A stretch of 64,000 bases of DNA from Cornus controversa (GCA_026545225.1 CM048853.1:48967755-49031754); one strand, 5' to 3'; positions 1-11,293 are shown, counted from the first letter of the stretch. The notes: a model not told the origin generated them from the sequence alone. Made by a program: numbers and translations.

Positions 1-80
1 CAACCTTCCTTCAAGTTATTTAGTAAATTGCATGGTTTCAAGCATCTCATAAAAAATAGCACAATATTTATTTACCTCCA

Positions 81-494
81 TGTGCGCTGCTATCTTCAAA
101 TGGTATGAGCCTTTTTGGGGTAAAACCCAAGAACAAAACCGTGCAGGCTTAGGCCCAAAGCAGACAATATCATACCTAGTAGAGCGGGTCGTTACAAATG
201 GTATCAGAGCTTGATCCAGCCAGAAGTGTACCGACGGGGACATTGGGCAGCCTAGGGGGGTGGATTGTGAAGACCCTTGTGAGCGGGTGCGAGAGACACT
301 GGGCGAGCTACCACACTGGCAGACTGCAGAGTGCTCAATCCCACATCGCCTGGGTGTGGAAAGGGTGAAGTGCTTATATGTGTAGTGCTATCTTCAAATG
401 GGACGAGGCCTTTTGAGGTAAAACCCAAGAACAAAACAATGCGAGCTCGGGCCCAAAGCGGACAATATCATACCTCGTGGAGCAGGTCGTTACA
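81..494 (+). mobile_element. TRIM (miniature LTR retrotransposon), degraded
   Basis: The 3' LTR is about 266-494, beginning TGTGAAGACCC and ending GTTACA. A shortened 5' LTR lies at about 81-196. A primer-binding site resembling the complement of initiator tRNA-Met (TGGTATCAGAGC) follows at about 199-210, and a purine-rich tract precedes the 3' LTR. It has no coding capacity. It sits in intron 4 of copy A. The matching intron of the main gene (about 37,133-37,230) reads straight across the site, so the insertion is private to copy A. Same family as the better preserved copy at 26,675-27,244. Fossil; the 5' side is degraded. Confidence 0.8.
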
Positions 495-774
495 CTTCAA
501 GACGCCATCTATCATCAATATGTGTTGTAATTTGATTGTTTGAAGGATACACATTAACTCAACAAAGTCATAGGCCATCTATCATCAATATGTGTTGTAA
601 TTTGATTGTTTTGCAGGATACAAGTTAACTCAACAAAGTCGTATCCTAACAATTTGTGGTCAGTTACATGAATCCTCATCATTAAGCATTATCTAATGCC
701 ATAATTGTAGTTAAACTACAAGCTATCAAAATTTCCTTATCTTTATTAGTGTAATTATGGTCTTCACTGCACAT

Positions 775-1140
775 GACTAAACCATTTGTATCCATTTTCA
801 CTCATTTTATCTTTATGTGTGCACTTCAACATTTTCACCGATGTATTCATTTCTAATTTCATCCTTTCTTATTTTATCACACATCCATCTCAACATCACA
901 TTTTTGTCACTTGATATGTTGTATTTTAGCTGCACAAAGTTCTATATCATAAAGTATGGCTGATCTAATAATTTTTTTATGGAACTTCTCTTTAAAATTC
1001 TAGAGGTATAAATTTACCATATTATATCAGAAGCACTATTCCATTTAACCCATCCTGTTCTAATTCTAAGAGTGACATCATCTCAAATATCTCATCCTTT
1101 GTGAATAATCGAGCCTATGTTTGACCCTCAGTGTTCACTA
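775..1140 (-). mobile_element. RTE-type LINE fragment (old)
   Basis: Read on the minus strand, this stretch carries decayed remnants of the C-terminal end of an RTE/BovB-type reverse transcriptase (traces of a GW.KW, LYG.E.WA and R..RW.. pattern), with many stops. The same fragment occurs at 37,850-38,250 in the same intron of the main gene, so it predates the gene duplication. Family assignment rests on resemblance to the clearer LINE at 7,014-7,735. Confidence 0.5.
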
Positions 1141-1176
1141 TGATTTCACTTAGAATTCATCTTTTTCACTAATAAC

Positions 1177-1984
1177 CTAAGAAGCACGGATATAGATACG
1201 ACACGACACAGACACGGCAACACGGAAGATTGTAAAAAATTAAGACAGAGACACGTCGGGGATATGATGACTAATAAATATATCTTTTTATATATATAAG
1301 CATATATTTTAAGAGCAATATTATTTTTCATTAATCTAACAATGAAAAATTCACAAATCATAATAATTAATGAGCTATAAAAATAATCAGTTTATGATTT
1401 AAGGAACTACACAATTGAATCTACTCCACAACAACAATAATAATTCTCGTGCAGGGAAGAGAACAAAAATGGACCTAAGGTACTCTATTCCATTACATGG
1501 ATCCGGAGCAATTGAAAAACTAGACCCAGTCTCTCTTGGAATCCTGACATATCTTCCAAAACCGAGTTGTGTACCGTTCGGTTTGCAACCTTATTTTTCA
1601 TTAACCCAACAATGAAAAATTCACAAATCATAATAATTAATGAGTTATAAAAAAATTATTTTATGATTTAAGAACTACACAATTGAATCTACTCCACAAC
1701 AACAATAATAATTGTTTTTTAAGCAAATTTTTTTAAATATTTTATGTTATGACTGCAACATTATTAAAAATATTCAAAGAAATCATATTTACACTTTAAT
1801 CCATTTTTCTTTTTAAAACTAAAACTCCTTAACAATGCGACATGCATGTTGAAAATGTGTCCATGGTGTGTCTATGCCGTGTCCGTAGTGTGTCCAAAAA
1901 TAAAAAAAATTATGGACACGTCTTTTGGTGTGTCCGACATGTGTCGAGCTGTGTCCAATGTGTGTCGATGTCCGTGCTTCCCAG
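1177..1984. mobile_element. Non-autonomous TIR element (GAAGCACGGA family), copy 1
   Basis: The ends are inverted repeats CTAAGAAGCACGG and (reverse complement) CTGGGAAGCACGG, flanked by an imperfect 8-bp duplication CTAATAAC/CTAAGAAC. Subterminal regions are full of GACACG/GTGTCC motifs. The main-gene intron lacks it. The interior holds two near-identical copies of about 124 bp (1,321-1,444 and 1,591-1,713) around 146 bp of unrelated sequence. An 8-bp duplication suggests a hAT-like origin; a Mutator-like origin is possible. Confidence 0.7.
1445..1590. other. Foreign 146-bp segment inside TIR element copy 1
   Basis: This segment interrupts the element and lies between two direct copies of a 124-bp piece of it. 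The relative at 10,877-11,433 lacks it. It starts CTCGTGCAGGGAAGAG and is less AT-rich than its surroundings. I do not recognise its source; a captured gene or organelle fragment are both possible. Confidence 0.5.
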
Positions 1985-2466
1985 CTAAGAACAAATGAAA
2001 GACCATTATAAGTGCTTTGTCTATGTATGATTATTTCACCCATTCTATTTGTCACGTGACTAATATCTATATTCCAATTGAGTGTCATGATTGATACCTA
2101 TATTCCAACTTAAGTGCCCTAGAGTTCAAATCTGTACATCCTATTCTGCTGCATATATGTCACGAAGTGTTATTTTTTTTATAAAATTTCGAAGCTTTTT
2201 TGTTTAGTCTTTTGAGTTCATAAAAGTATGAGAGATGAGCATCTCCCTTCTTCTCTACTTTTCTTGCTTAATTGCTTTCAATTTCAATTAATTTACCTAA
2301 ATGAGTTATATCTTCCTATGAATTTACGCATAATTGCTGTTGAAACAGCTAATTTTTCACAAAGAAGACAAAAAATAGCATGCAACGACTAGAGTGTAAA
2401 AAAAAAGGCTCAGAGCAGTCTAATCAAATAATTTACAAAAGTTCACTAAATTTAGGCATGACAAAC

Positions 2467-2545
2467 CTATATCCAACAGAAACCCCATTTATCCACGCAT
2501 GGAGCGCAGAATCAACAGCTTCAAAGTGTAAAAAAATCCTACGAC
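2467..2545 (-). CDS. Copy A coding exon 4
   Basis: 79 nt, RRIFLHFEAVDSA through GYS, ending in phase 2 at a GTTTGT donor, exactly as in the main gene. Confidence 0.85.
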
Positions 2546-2745
2546 CTGTCAAGCATCAATTGGTTATTAATTGTATTATAGATATTTGAGACAACATTTC
2601 GCAATAATGGAAAATAAAAAAATATAGGGCCATAAAGCACTGTGGGAAAATCTAAAAATGCAAGCATTATCTATAATGGTTTTGTTTACAAAAAATGAGC
2701 TTGAGCTTTGACAACTGATAAAATTCTATTGTTGTGTGTATGTTA

Positions 2746-2780
<35 letters not shown>

Positions 2781-5700
2781 CATTTAAAGATCATTGAAAC
2801 AAAGATATATATTGACAAGTAAAGCATTGAACTGGATATCATGATATTAGATAAAATATTTGATCGTTATATTGTAAACCTTAGGTTTTAGATGTAAAAC
2901 CAACACCTGTTGCAACCAAGTGATGGACCCAGCTGATTTGGTCGCCAACAAGTTGTAAGTATCTTGAAACAAGAATTAATTAATTTAAAATGTAAGTATC
3001 TTGAAACAAGAATTAATTAATTTATTAATGTTGGACGCACATGAAGAAAATTTATGTAATATTCCCAAAATTTTAAAATGGATTTTTAAAATATTTGAGG
3101 TTAGATGAGTAATTTATGAGTTGTTGTCCAACTTTGATTAGGAATATGTTATATTAGAAACCTAACAATCTTGGTGCACTGCAAATATAAATAGCCTAAT
3201 AACTAATTAGGGTTTACCAAAAGGAAGAGAATTGCAGAGAAAGGTTACGATCTTTCGGGAGAGATCAGAAGCTTTAGCAAGGCAAGTTGATCTTGCTTTG
3301 TATTTTTATATAAATTGGTAACTTTATTTATTAAGAATCTTAGGAAATTATTTTGGCATCGTCTTGTAGTAAATTATCATGATGAATATTAGGGTTATGA
3401 CAGAATTAACGTATCATTGAATTCAATTGAGCATGCAATATAATTGATGGATGTTATGCATAATAGTTACTACCTGAATGTGAATCTAGACTTAGGAAAG
3501 ACATGTTTTTGAATAAGTGGTTCAAACTATTAGACAATATATGTTTTTTAAGGGTAGTTTAGCATTTTCTCATTTACATGGGTAGTTTAGTCTTTTTTAT
3601 TTTAGGGCTTACTTTACTTTACATGGGTAACCATTAGCTTGTTAGCTCCGCAAAGATCCCAGACACTTTTTTGCAGAGCTAACAAGCTTCTGTCAGCATT
3701 TAGGCTTCTATTAAAGATCTTAATATGACCTAATAATTACAGGCTTAACATTTTTTTATAGTTTTGATAGACAGTCAATATGAAAATCAATCTATTTGCA
3801 GAAGCATGTGAAAGAATTTCATTATCAGCTACAACTACCAGAATAATCAAATAAATCAAACCTTCCCATTCTTTTGGAAGATGAAAGTATGTCCTGTAAC
3901 AGCCAGTAAGATTATCTGCAGGAATATTAGGTGGATCAATGGGAAATGCATATCCAGCAGATATATAGACAGGCAGATCAAATCCATGCATCTGCCAATT
4001 GGACGGAACTGTTCCAAATAGAAAGCAAAATAATATAAGAGGTAGAAGTAGGAGCACTTGCAATAATTAGATAGTTCAAAACAAACTTGCAGAAAATAAA
4101 AATAACTATAGTAAAAAAAAAAATAATAATCCGGTTAACTCTAAAATGTTCTGAAACTTAAAATACTATGATGGAAAGAAAAAAATCAACTAAGAGGAAA
4201 ACGTAAGTGCCAATTATCGTCAACTTGCTTGTATTTTCAACAATTTACAAGAAAAATATATTGGAGACAAGGTGAAAACAATTACAACTGAAACCTTAAA
4301 TGTCAAGACCTGCCCTGCTGTGTAGAAACTGTCCGCTTTGTACACTCTCTGGGCTCACGGTTTACAAAATGCATCTATAGAGTTAGAAGGAATACACACG
4401 TATAAGTGTCAACAACCTCTCCCCCAAGCGATGTGGGACGTCACAATCACTCCCTCTTTGGACCCAGCGTCCTCGCTGGCAAGACCCTCACAAACTTGTA
4501 CAGACTCGCCCATTTCTGGCTGGGGATTGACTTTGATACCACGCCATCTACTCTAAAAGCTTAAGGTGTTAGAGAGGGTGTCACTTTTAATATTTAAATC
4601 CTCTAACCCCGTCCACACCGTGTAGATACTATCCACTTTGAACACTCTCCATGTTCACGGTTTTTTTTAAAACGCATCTACACAGTTAGGAGGCATCCAC
4701 ACATAAGTGCCAACAACCTCTCCCCCCAGGCAATGGACGTCACATTAAAACTGCTCTCATAAAAAATTCACAATCCACGTGCTTCAATTTTTGAGTAAGA
4801 TAAATGCCACAATGCAAGAATTGAGAACACAAAGAACTTGAACAAAAAGAGTTATTTATAAGATGGAGAAATGATTTGGGAACCTTCCATCCTCGAAGTA
4901 AAGGTTTCCAAGTGATTTCTTGTCCATTTCCGTTTCCTTGTTGTTGACAACCATCTACTCTAAAAGCTTAAGCTATTAGAGACAGTGCAATTTAAAATTT
5001 TAAATCCTCTAACACACTCCCTCATATGCGACCTTCTTTTTGGTCCAGTATGTGTCAATTTTAATTATCAGGGTGACAGTGAGGTTTGAACCCAGGACCG
5101 AGCAAACCCTGCTCTGATACCTACATTTGGAGTAGATGGTTGTTAACATGGTATCAGAGTCGGGAGGTCACGAGTTCGACTCTGTGTGAGTACCATCGTG
5201 CGGGCGAGTGTTGTTGGATACCACTCTCATGTTCTGATGTTCACGTGGCACTCTTAACATGATGCGTATTAGCCCATAAAAGATTAAAAGTTTGTCATTC
5301 TTAACACCAATTGGTTTTAGGTGAGATGGCGGGTTGAGATTCGACAAGACTTGTAATAGTTTATGTTGACAACCATCTACTCTAAAAGCTTAAGCTGTTA
5401 GAGAGGGTGTAACTTAAATATTTAAATCCTCAACACGCCCCCTCACGTGTTGGCTTTCTTTTTGGTCCAACACGTGCTTCAATTTTAATTAGGGTGACGG
5501 TGAGGTTCGAACTCAGGACCTTGCCTGCGGCAGAAACCTGCTCTGATACCATGTTGACAACCATCTACTCTAAAAGCTTAAGCTGTTAGAGAGGGTGTAA
5601 CTTAAATATTTAAATCCTCAACAGTTTACAATGGAACCTTTTTGAAATCTTTTGTTGTATCGGATAAGAAGGATCAGAAGAGAGAAGGAGAAGGATCAGA

Positions 5701-8700
5701 AGAGAAGGCTGGAAGCTAGATAGTAGCTGGAGGTTTGAAGATTTGGTTGCGAGAGACAAGTGTTAATTGATGCATGGTGGTAGTTTCAAGATTATTGGTT
5801 TGAAGGAATGTGAGTTATAGCCTAATTGTTTTCTTATGGGAATTCCATGAGTATAGACCACTTTTGGGACCTTTATCTTGTCATGTATCTTGAATTACAT
5901 AAATGGCCTAAAACCTTACATATATGATCCCCAATTAACCTAGCTTCATCTTTTACCGGGTGTAGGAAATCGAGGCATGACATGGGATGTGGTGGTGGAT
6001 CAGCCCTCAAATTACGCCTTTGCTAAGGGTTCAAAGGCGGCTGTTGCTCTAGGTTTCTGCCACCATTAGTGCCAAAAGCAATTCATTTTTCAGCAGCTGC
6101 CGAATTGTTAATAGGCTGAGAAATTCAAGCTTCTATCTCATTTAATCAAACGTTCAGCCCATTCAGCTGCTCTACAATTCAAAATAGCAGCTCCTCCTGC
6201 TGATTACCATTTCCTGGTCGGATAGACATGATGTCTACTTGGCTCTGATACCAAATTGATGTAGGACTTCAAGAGCAACCTTAGATAGCTAAAACTTACA
6301 GAATTCAATGGCTGAAAGTTCAAACAATCAGGGCTGAAATTTGAGGTTTGATGGTAGAAATGTGAAAAAATCGAAGAGAAAAAAAAATAGAATAAGAGCA
6401 GCCTATTGGAGTCACATCAACAGGTTAGGCATCACCCCTAGAGAAGGTCTCACACCCTTATAATATGTGAATCATTCACAAGGAAATCATAAGATATTTT
6501 TAGTCATTCATTCACTAATTCGCCAAGATTACACTCCATCGTTTTATAGGATTCTGCTCATGCCTCTTAACTGATGACTTTTGGACTTACCTCACAATGA
6601 AGGTAATCAACAACACTCACAGCTCTTCAAATTGCCAATTCATGACATAATAACATAAATAAAAGAAAATAAAAACCACTTTAATTGCATCATAATGCCC
6701 ACCACACTCATAACTGATGCAAATAAAAACCACCTTAATTGCATCATAATGCTCACCACACTCATAACTGAAGCAAATAAAAATCATCTTAATCACACTC
6801 ATAACTGACGCAAATAAAAAACCACCTTAATTATTCAAGACTCCAAGTGGACCCCACATCATCTAGCATATGCCAAATTAAGGTTTAAGCCTTGGAACCC
6901 TCCTTTCCACGCCTTTTATACACCTTCAAAGGCTGCTGCCACTGATTTCCATCAGAATTGGAGAGAAGAGAAGAAGAAGAAGAAGAAGAAGAAATAGAGG
7001 GGAAGACATCAATCATCATCATTATCATCCTTGCCTAGATCCCATATGAATGGGGTTGGCCACATGAATTCTCTCTCAAACCTTTCCTATTACATGCCAT
7101 TTCACCTATTATATTTAACTTTCTAAAGTCATTTTTAATAACCTCATCCTATATTAATTTTGGTTGCCCTCTCCATCTCTTACCTTCAATTACAATTACC
7201 TTTCTCGTTTGACTGATGCATCTCTAGGTCTCTCATATATGTGTCTAAACCATCTAAGTCTACACTCTCTATTTTTCTCACCAATGGGTGTTACACCTAA
7301 TTTTTCTCACACTTTCATTAGTGACCGTATCTTTTCTACTCACTTCACTCATCCATCTTAACATTCTCATTTTCTGTACATGAATGTATTGTTCTTGTTT
7401 CTTTTTTAGCGCCCAACATTCCGCTCCATATAACATAGTTGGTCGAATAATGGTCCTATATAATCTTCCTTTTAGCCTATGTGTTATTCTTTTATCATAT
7501 AAGATCCCACAAGCTTGTCTCCAGTTTGTCCAACCCACTACAATTCTACTAGTTATATCACTATCTATTTCTCCATCCTTTTGTATTATCGATCCTAGGT
7601 AGAGAAAGTGGTTGTTTTGAGTAATCTTTTGGTTTTGAAGTGTTATCATTATATTATCAATGTTCAATTCTTTATTAAATTTACACTTGATATACTCAAT
7701 TTTAGTTCGACTAATTCTCAATCCTTTCAATTCTAATCAATAATCCCTGTAATCGATCAATAAACATCAAAAGTGTCTGCTCAATGTCACAAGCCACATA
7801 TATAAGCATCAAATTAGAACCCTAGTCAAACTTGTTAGAGAGTTGTTATTATCCTAGAGAGACAAGGAAAATAAAATATAAAACAAATACTAAAATCATC
7901 CTCAATGCCTACGCCTATAGTAGGCATCAGGATCTCCATCACCAACCTAACAATGTTGCTCTTTGCCAAAGAATTAAAATCCTTATGAATAAATAAATAA
8001 ATAATTAAAACAAAAAGTTTGTCCCAATAGCCCATATGAAACCAAAATAATTTGTAATCCATTGTAAACGCAATAGATTTTTCCAGCCAATTTCTCCATC
8101 AATTTAGCTTCAGATTTATAAGGGTCACCAAAATTTTTGCCTCCTGTTCTCTTGATTTAAGTGTCCCATTAACATTGGGGAAAATCTAAACAGAGCTTGC
8201 AGTTGAAATTGAAATCTTCAACCAATATGGTTCTTTTCTATTTTATTTTTTTTGTTCCAGATACATCAGGTACTGCCATGTGAAAGTACAGAATCTCCAC
8301 CAAGAAAAATTTAAGTAACACCATTTGATGTAGGACAGTCTTATTGAGTTTTCCGAGTTCAGGTCAATCATGTCATTTCAACTTGAGGAGACCTATTCTC
8401 GATCAGAAACGGCCCAATAAACCAAACCCACTAGCTTAGACCAATGGCCTATGGTGTTTTCCGGCCAAATTCCACCATCTAGGGCCTCAAAACCGCAATT
8501 TACTGTCTTATAGGAGGCTTGTTTATTATTTTAGGATTTTTGTTCGTGGCCTGAACGGACTCGGAATTTTCTGAAATTTAGTATTCATTAGGTTTTAGTA
8601 ATTAGGTTTCTTATTCTATTTTTTTTTCATAATTTTTAGAGAGAGTTTAATTTTGGGCAGTTTCCTTGTGCTGCTAGTTTCCTTATGCTGATAGGTTTCC

Positions 8701-10720
8701 TAAGGTTTTCTCTATTATAAATATGCATGTGTACTACAAAGAGCATAAATCAACCATTGATTAATAATATATCAAGATTGCTCTATAATTTGCTCTTAAC
8801 TTTGTGGATTGAAAGTTGTTCTTTTGTTCATTCATGAACGTTTCATAACTTCTACTTCGTCACCATTCCAGAATTTAAGAAACTTCAAACAAGTGGACAG
8901 AAATGACTAATTGAACAAGAATCTGTGTAAGGTCCACACAGTATAATTATTGAAGACAAAAACCAATAGTGTAAAAGTGAAGGGTAAAAGATAGTACGCT
9001 TACCTGGTAAAGTTTCCCATACAGAATCCTGAAATTCACTATCATAGAAATTCAAAGGGACATCGGTAGGTCTTGGAGCCAACAAAAATTTCCAATAGCC
9101 AGATAAAGACTTAACAAAAGGCAAGCCCTTAACCCAAAAAGCAGCACAATCAAGAGCACCAGAAACAGCATCATCATCCCAAACTGCTGAGTTAGATACC
9201 AGGAGATCCACTTTGTTGCGTTCATACCAGTATTTAAGAGATCCTATCCACATACAACAGAATCAGATTTTCAAAAATTGAATATCAGACTGTATTAGGT
9301 TAATTGTTAGAAGATATGGTTAATAACAAACATTTAGCTATAGGCATCTAGATATTTGAGGAAGGATCTTAATACAGAAGGTGTAAAACCTAATATTCTT
9401 AGACTACATAAAATGTCATACAAGGACTAGTACTGCACCATCCACCCAAATTTTGTCCTGAATCAAACATCAATATCACTTGATCCTAACATCCTCATCT
9501 TTCATAAACAAAGGATAAATAGAAAATAACAGGGGCACAAAAATCAAACAGCCACTGATATTTTAATACGGTTAGTTTGTGTGGTACACATAACAGTAGA
9601 ACAAGATCCCTCGGCGGTGCTGACAAAATACAAGTAATGCATAGGGTCTTAAAGTCAAAGGCAAGAGAAGACGGTCATTGAGGCAATAGTGATCACAGTT
9701 TGGAGTTTCAATGTTGACAACAAAAGCTCACAGACACAAAAAAACACACATCAACAAGTACTCACAATAACAATAGCATAAAACACTACAAAACCAAAAT
9801 GTAATAAATTAATGTGCAACAAAAAGAATAGCCTTATATTAACTTTCTATAAGGCTGAAAGAAGGCTGCTGAGACACTGAAAAGTCTCCCTAAACCTAGC
9901 CAAAAGCCCTTCAAAAAGGATAAAGTCTTCTTTACCTGGATATGACAGGACCACTTACAATATTGTTGTGTCCCTTCCAGAATGTGTCTAAATAAACTTC
10001 GCATATATGGGATTCCCCTTAGTAATCTGCATACTTGGCATGGAATCCTTCATGTGGAGATGGACAAATAGTGGTAATTATTAAAACTTAATAATAGTGG
10101 AGCAACCAAAAATTGGTGATAGACCTAAATCAAGCAATCCTTTTATTCAAAAAAATATTGGATTTCTAGGAAAGATCCATATAAAGCCATCAACAGGCCT
10201 TACTGGATGTCACTTCCAACCAATCAATAGGAGTAAAGACACAGAACCCTACTCCCTATCCCAGAGGCATAACCACCGGAATCCAACATTCCAGAAAAAA
10301 AGAAGAAGAGGGAGTTAAGAAAATATGGACTTAAAAGGGATGACCCCACACCAAGTATCTCTGTAAAAAGAGCGAGGGGGGGGGGGGTGGAATTGCCATT
10401 TCCAGAAACATTTTTTATTTGCCGAAAAACCTTGCTTGATTGAATTTTCATTATAATGCATGAACAAGTTGATCTAGACACCTTTGGCAACAATCAAACA
10501 AAATGATAAAGCTTTAAACGAAAGACCCCTCAATCTATTGTTAATGCAAATACTGACATGGATCAGGAAAATAGATTCTTAGTTTCTTACCCTCAACTGT
10601 ATCATGACAGTGCAGTGAAACATGAGCATCTCTCTTCCTCCACTTGATAAAGGAAGGATCTTCCCAGACCCTATATCCATCATTTGAGGGGATAACAAAT
10701 TGACCAACCAATGAGGCCAT
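2467..10720 (-). CDS. GH2 beta-galactosidase paralogue ('copy A'), 5' half; 3' end outside window
   Basis: Four coding exons are visible: 10591-10720, 9004-9243, 3862-4008 and 2467-2545 (130, 240, 147 and 79 nt, identical in length to exons 1-4 of the main gene at 44,356 and below). They join in frame to 198 codons plus two bases: the N-terminal extension and the start of the jelly-roll sugar-binding domain of LacZ-type GH2 enzymes. All four exons are open and keep their splice sites, so this is a segmental (intron-containing) duplicate and not a retrocopy. Exon 5 should lie about 0.7 kb left of the window. Exon 3 is unusually diverged: the main gene reads FDRPIYTN where copy A reads FDLPVYIS, replacing the residue matching LacZ Asn102, and other conserved positions change too. 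The copy may be losing function or changing specificity. Introns are swollen by insertions absent from the main gene. Whether the rest is intact cannot be seen. Confidence 0.85.
2741..2780. repeat. (TG)n(AG)n microsatellite
   Basis: Compound dinucleotide run in intron 4-side sequence of copy A, next to exon 4. The homologous tract in the main gene (38,978-39,042) is longer and has gained (ACAG)n. Confidence 0.9.
2955..3025. repeat. 37-bp direct repeat, two copies
   Basis: The unit GTAAGTATCTTGAAACAAGA... occurs twice in tandem inside a stretch of copy A intron 3 (about 2,955-3,660) that has no counterpart in the main gene. The rest of that stretch contains a TATA-like AATATAAATAGCC at about 3,184-3,196, so it may be an unrecognised LTR or promoter-bearing insertion. 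I could not define its ends. Confidence 0.6.
3636..3689. repeat. Near-perfect hairpin, about 19-bp stem
   Basis: AGCTTGTTAGCTCCGCAAAG is followed about 14 bp later by its inverted copy TTTGCAGAGCTAACAAGCTT. Lies in copy A intron 3 and is absent from the main gene. Confidence 0.75.
3862..4008 (-). CDS. Copy A coding exon 3 (diverged active-site loop)
   Basis: 147 nt, [11 protein letters not shown] through HLPKEWEG. The conserved PIYTN segment reads PVYIS, so the LacZ Asn102 equivalent is Ser. Splice sites are intact and the frame is open. Confidence 0.85.
4301..4744 (-). mobile_element. TRIM with TTAAA target-site duplication
   Basis: Minus-strand miniature LTR element. It has a terminal repeat at each end (about 4,301-4,452 and 4,614-4,744; reverse complement starts TGTGACGTCC) and a primer-binding-site-like TTTGATACCA between them. 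It is flanked by TTAAA at 4,296-4,300 and 4,745-4,749. The main gene has the unoccupied site (about 40,330: CCTTAAAACTGCTC). A relic of the 72-bp-LTR TRIM family sits inside at about 4,546-4,612, a nested insertion. No coding capacity; intron 2 of copy A. Confidence 0.75.
4945..5363. mobile_element. Mosaic of older TRIM pieces
   Basis: Starts with a diverged copy of the 72-bp LTR (TGTTGACAACCATCTACTC...) and a minus-strand primer-binding site (GCTCTGATACC). It then switches to a plus-strand LTR end (GTAGATGGTTGTTAAC) followed by ATGGTATCAGAGTCGGG. The two orientations suggest rearranged or nested relatives. Fossil, no coding capacity. Confidence 0.6.
5364..5623 (-). mobile_element. 260-bp TRIM with two identical 72-bp LTRs
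   Basis: LTRs at 5,364-5,435 and 5,552-5,623 read identically (TGTTGACAACC ... CCTCAACA). They are flanked by the 5-bp duplication GTTTA (5,359-5,363 and 5,624-5,628). On the minus strand the first LTR is followed by a tRNA-Met-type primer-binding site (plus-strand CTGATACCA at about 5,543-5,551). The interior is only 116 bp with no reading frame, so it must be mobilised in trans. Identical LTRs and an exact duplication indicate a young insertion. It looks whole for its type. Confidence 0.88.
5640..6255 (-). mobile_element. Probable LTR-element remnant (minus strand)
   Basis: No gene seen. The stretch ends with GGCTCTGATACCAAATTG (about 6,241-6,258), the minus-strand form of a tRNA-Met primer-binding site. 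The preceding 600 bp is absent from the main gene. Family and left boundary are unclear. Confidence 0.35.
6667..6836. repeat. Minisatellite, about 54-bp unit, 2.7 copies
   Basis: The unit runs AAATAAAAACCAC.TTAATT...ACTCATAACTGATGC. Two full copies and a shortened third follow in tandem. Intron 2 of copy A, no counterpart in the main gene. Confidence 0.85.
7014..7735 (-). mobile_element. RTE-type LINE, 5'-truncated 3' end
   Basis: A 150-codon open frame (7,278-7,730) carries the C-terminal end of an RTE-type reverse transcriptase: GLRISRTKIEY, YLGSIIQKDGEID, RLYRTIIRPTMLYGAECWAL and MRMLRWM in order, the usual order for this family. Downstream the 3' tail ends in ATGATG-type repeats. The left junction falls at GACATCAAT and the right at AATCAATAATCCC. 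The main gene reads GACATCAATAATC without the element (about 41,180), so this is a copy-A-specific insertion with a short ATCAAT duplication. Endonuclease and most of the polymerase are missing. Confidence 0.85.
8326..8862 (+). mobile_element. Solo LTR, 537 bp, CCATT duplication
   Basis: Begins TGATGTAGGACAG, ends CTACTTCGTCA, and is flanked by CCATT at 8,321-8,325 and 8,863-8,867. It contains a TATA-like CTATTATAAATATGC near 8,714. The main gene has a related uninterrupted site (about 42,020: CACTATTCCAGAATTT). A solo LTR implies recombination between the ends of a former full element. Family not assigned; copia-like length. Confidence 0.82.
9004..9243 (-). CDS. Copy A coding exon 2
   Basis: 240 nt, starts (G)SLKYWYERNKVDL and ends WETLP. 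Acceptor GTGGATAG, donor GTAAGC. Differs from the main-gene exon by only a few residues (for example FVKSLS against FVRSLS). Confidence 0.88.
10591..10720 (-). CDS. Copy A coding exon 1
   Basis: Starts MASLVGQFVIPSNDGYRVWE and ends after V-E-G(1). Donor GTAAG. Phase 1. The start matches that of the main gene and of the Arabidopsis GH2 protein as I recall it. There is no hydrophobic signal peptide. Confidence 0.85.
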
Positions 10721-10876
10721 CACCAAATCAAAAGTTCCAACTGCATTACAATAGGCCCGTAGTTTAGCTAGGAAATGATAAGCATAAAAATCAGATATAT
10801 TCACAATTAGCACATACATATTAATATAATATTATACAAACATAGATATTAATCATATTATATATAAGGTTATCAC

Positions 10877-11293
10877 TTAGGAAGCACGGACACGCCTAAA
10901 AGGTTGAAGAATCCGTGTCAGACATGCCAAAATACGTTTCTTGTTTTTTTTTTTTTGGACACATTGCGGACACGACATAGACACTCCATGGACACATGTC
11001 CGACACGCGTGACATATCGTTAGGGAGTTTTCAAAAACTTTTAAAAAGAAATATAGTTTAAAGTGTAAATATGATGACTTTATGAAATTTTTTAATAAAA
11101 TATGGAGGTCATAACATATAATATTTCAAGTTTTTTTTGTTTAAAAAACAACTATTATTATTGTTGTGGAGTAGATTCAATTGTGTAGTTCTTTAACGAT
11201 AAACTTATTATTTTTATAGCTCATTAATTATTATGATTTGTGAATTTTTCATTGTTAGGTTGATGAAAAATAATATTACTCTTAAAATATAAG

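Noticed and set aside
4338-4556. 72-codon plus-strand open frame
   Set aside because: It lies wholly within a non-coding TRIM and its relics.
2467-10720. Copy A as a processed retrocopy
   Set aside because: All introns and the upstream region are retained at identical positions.
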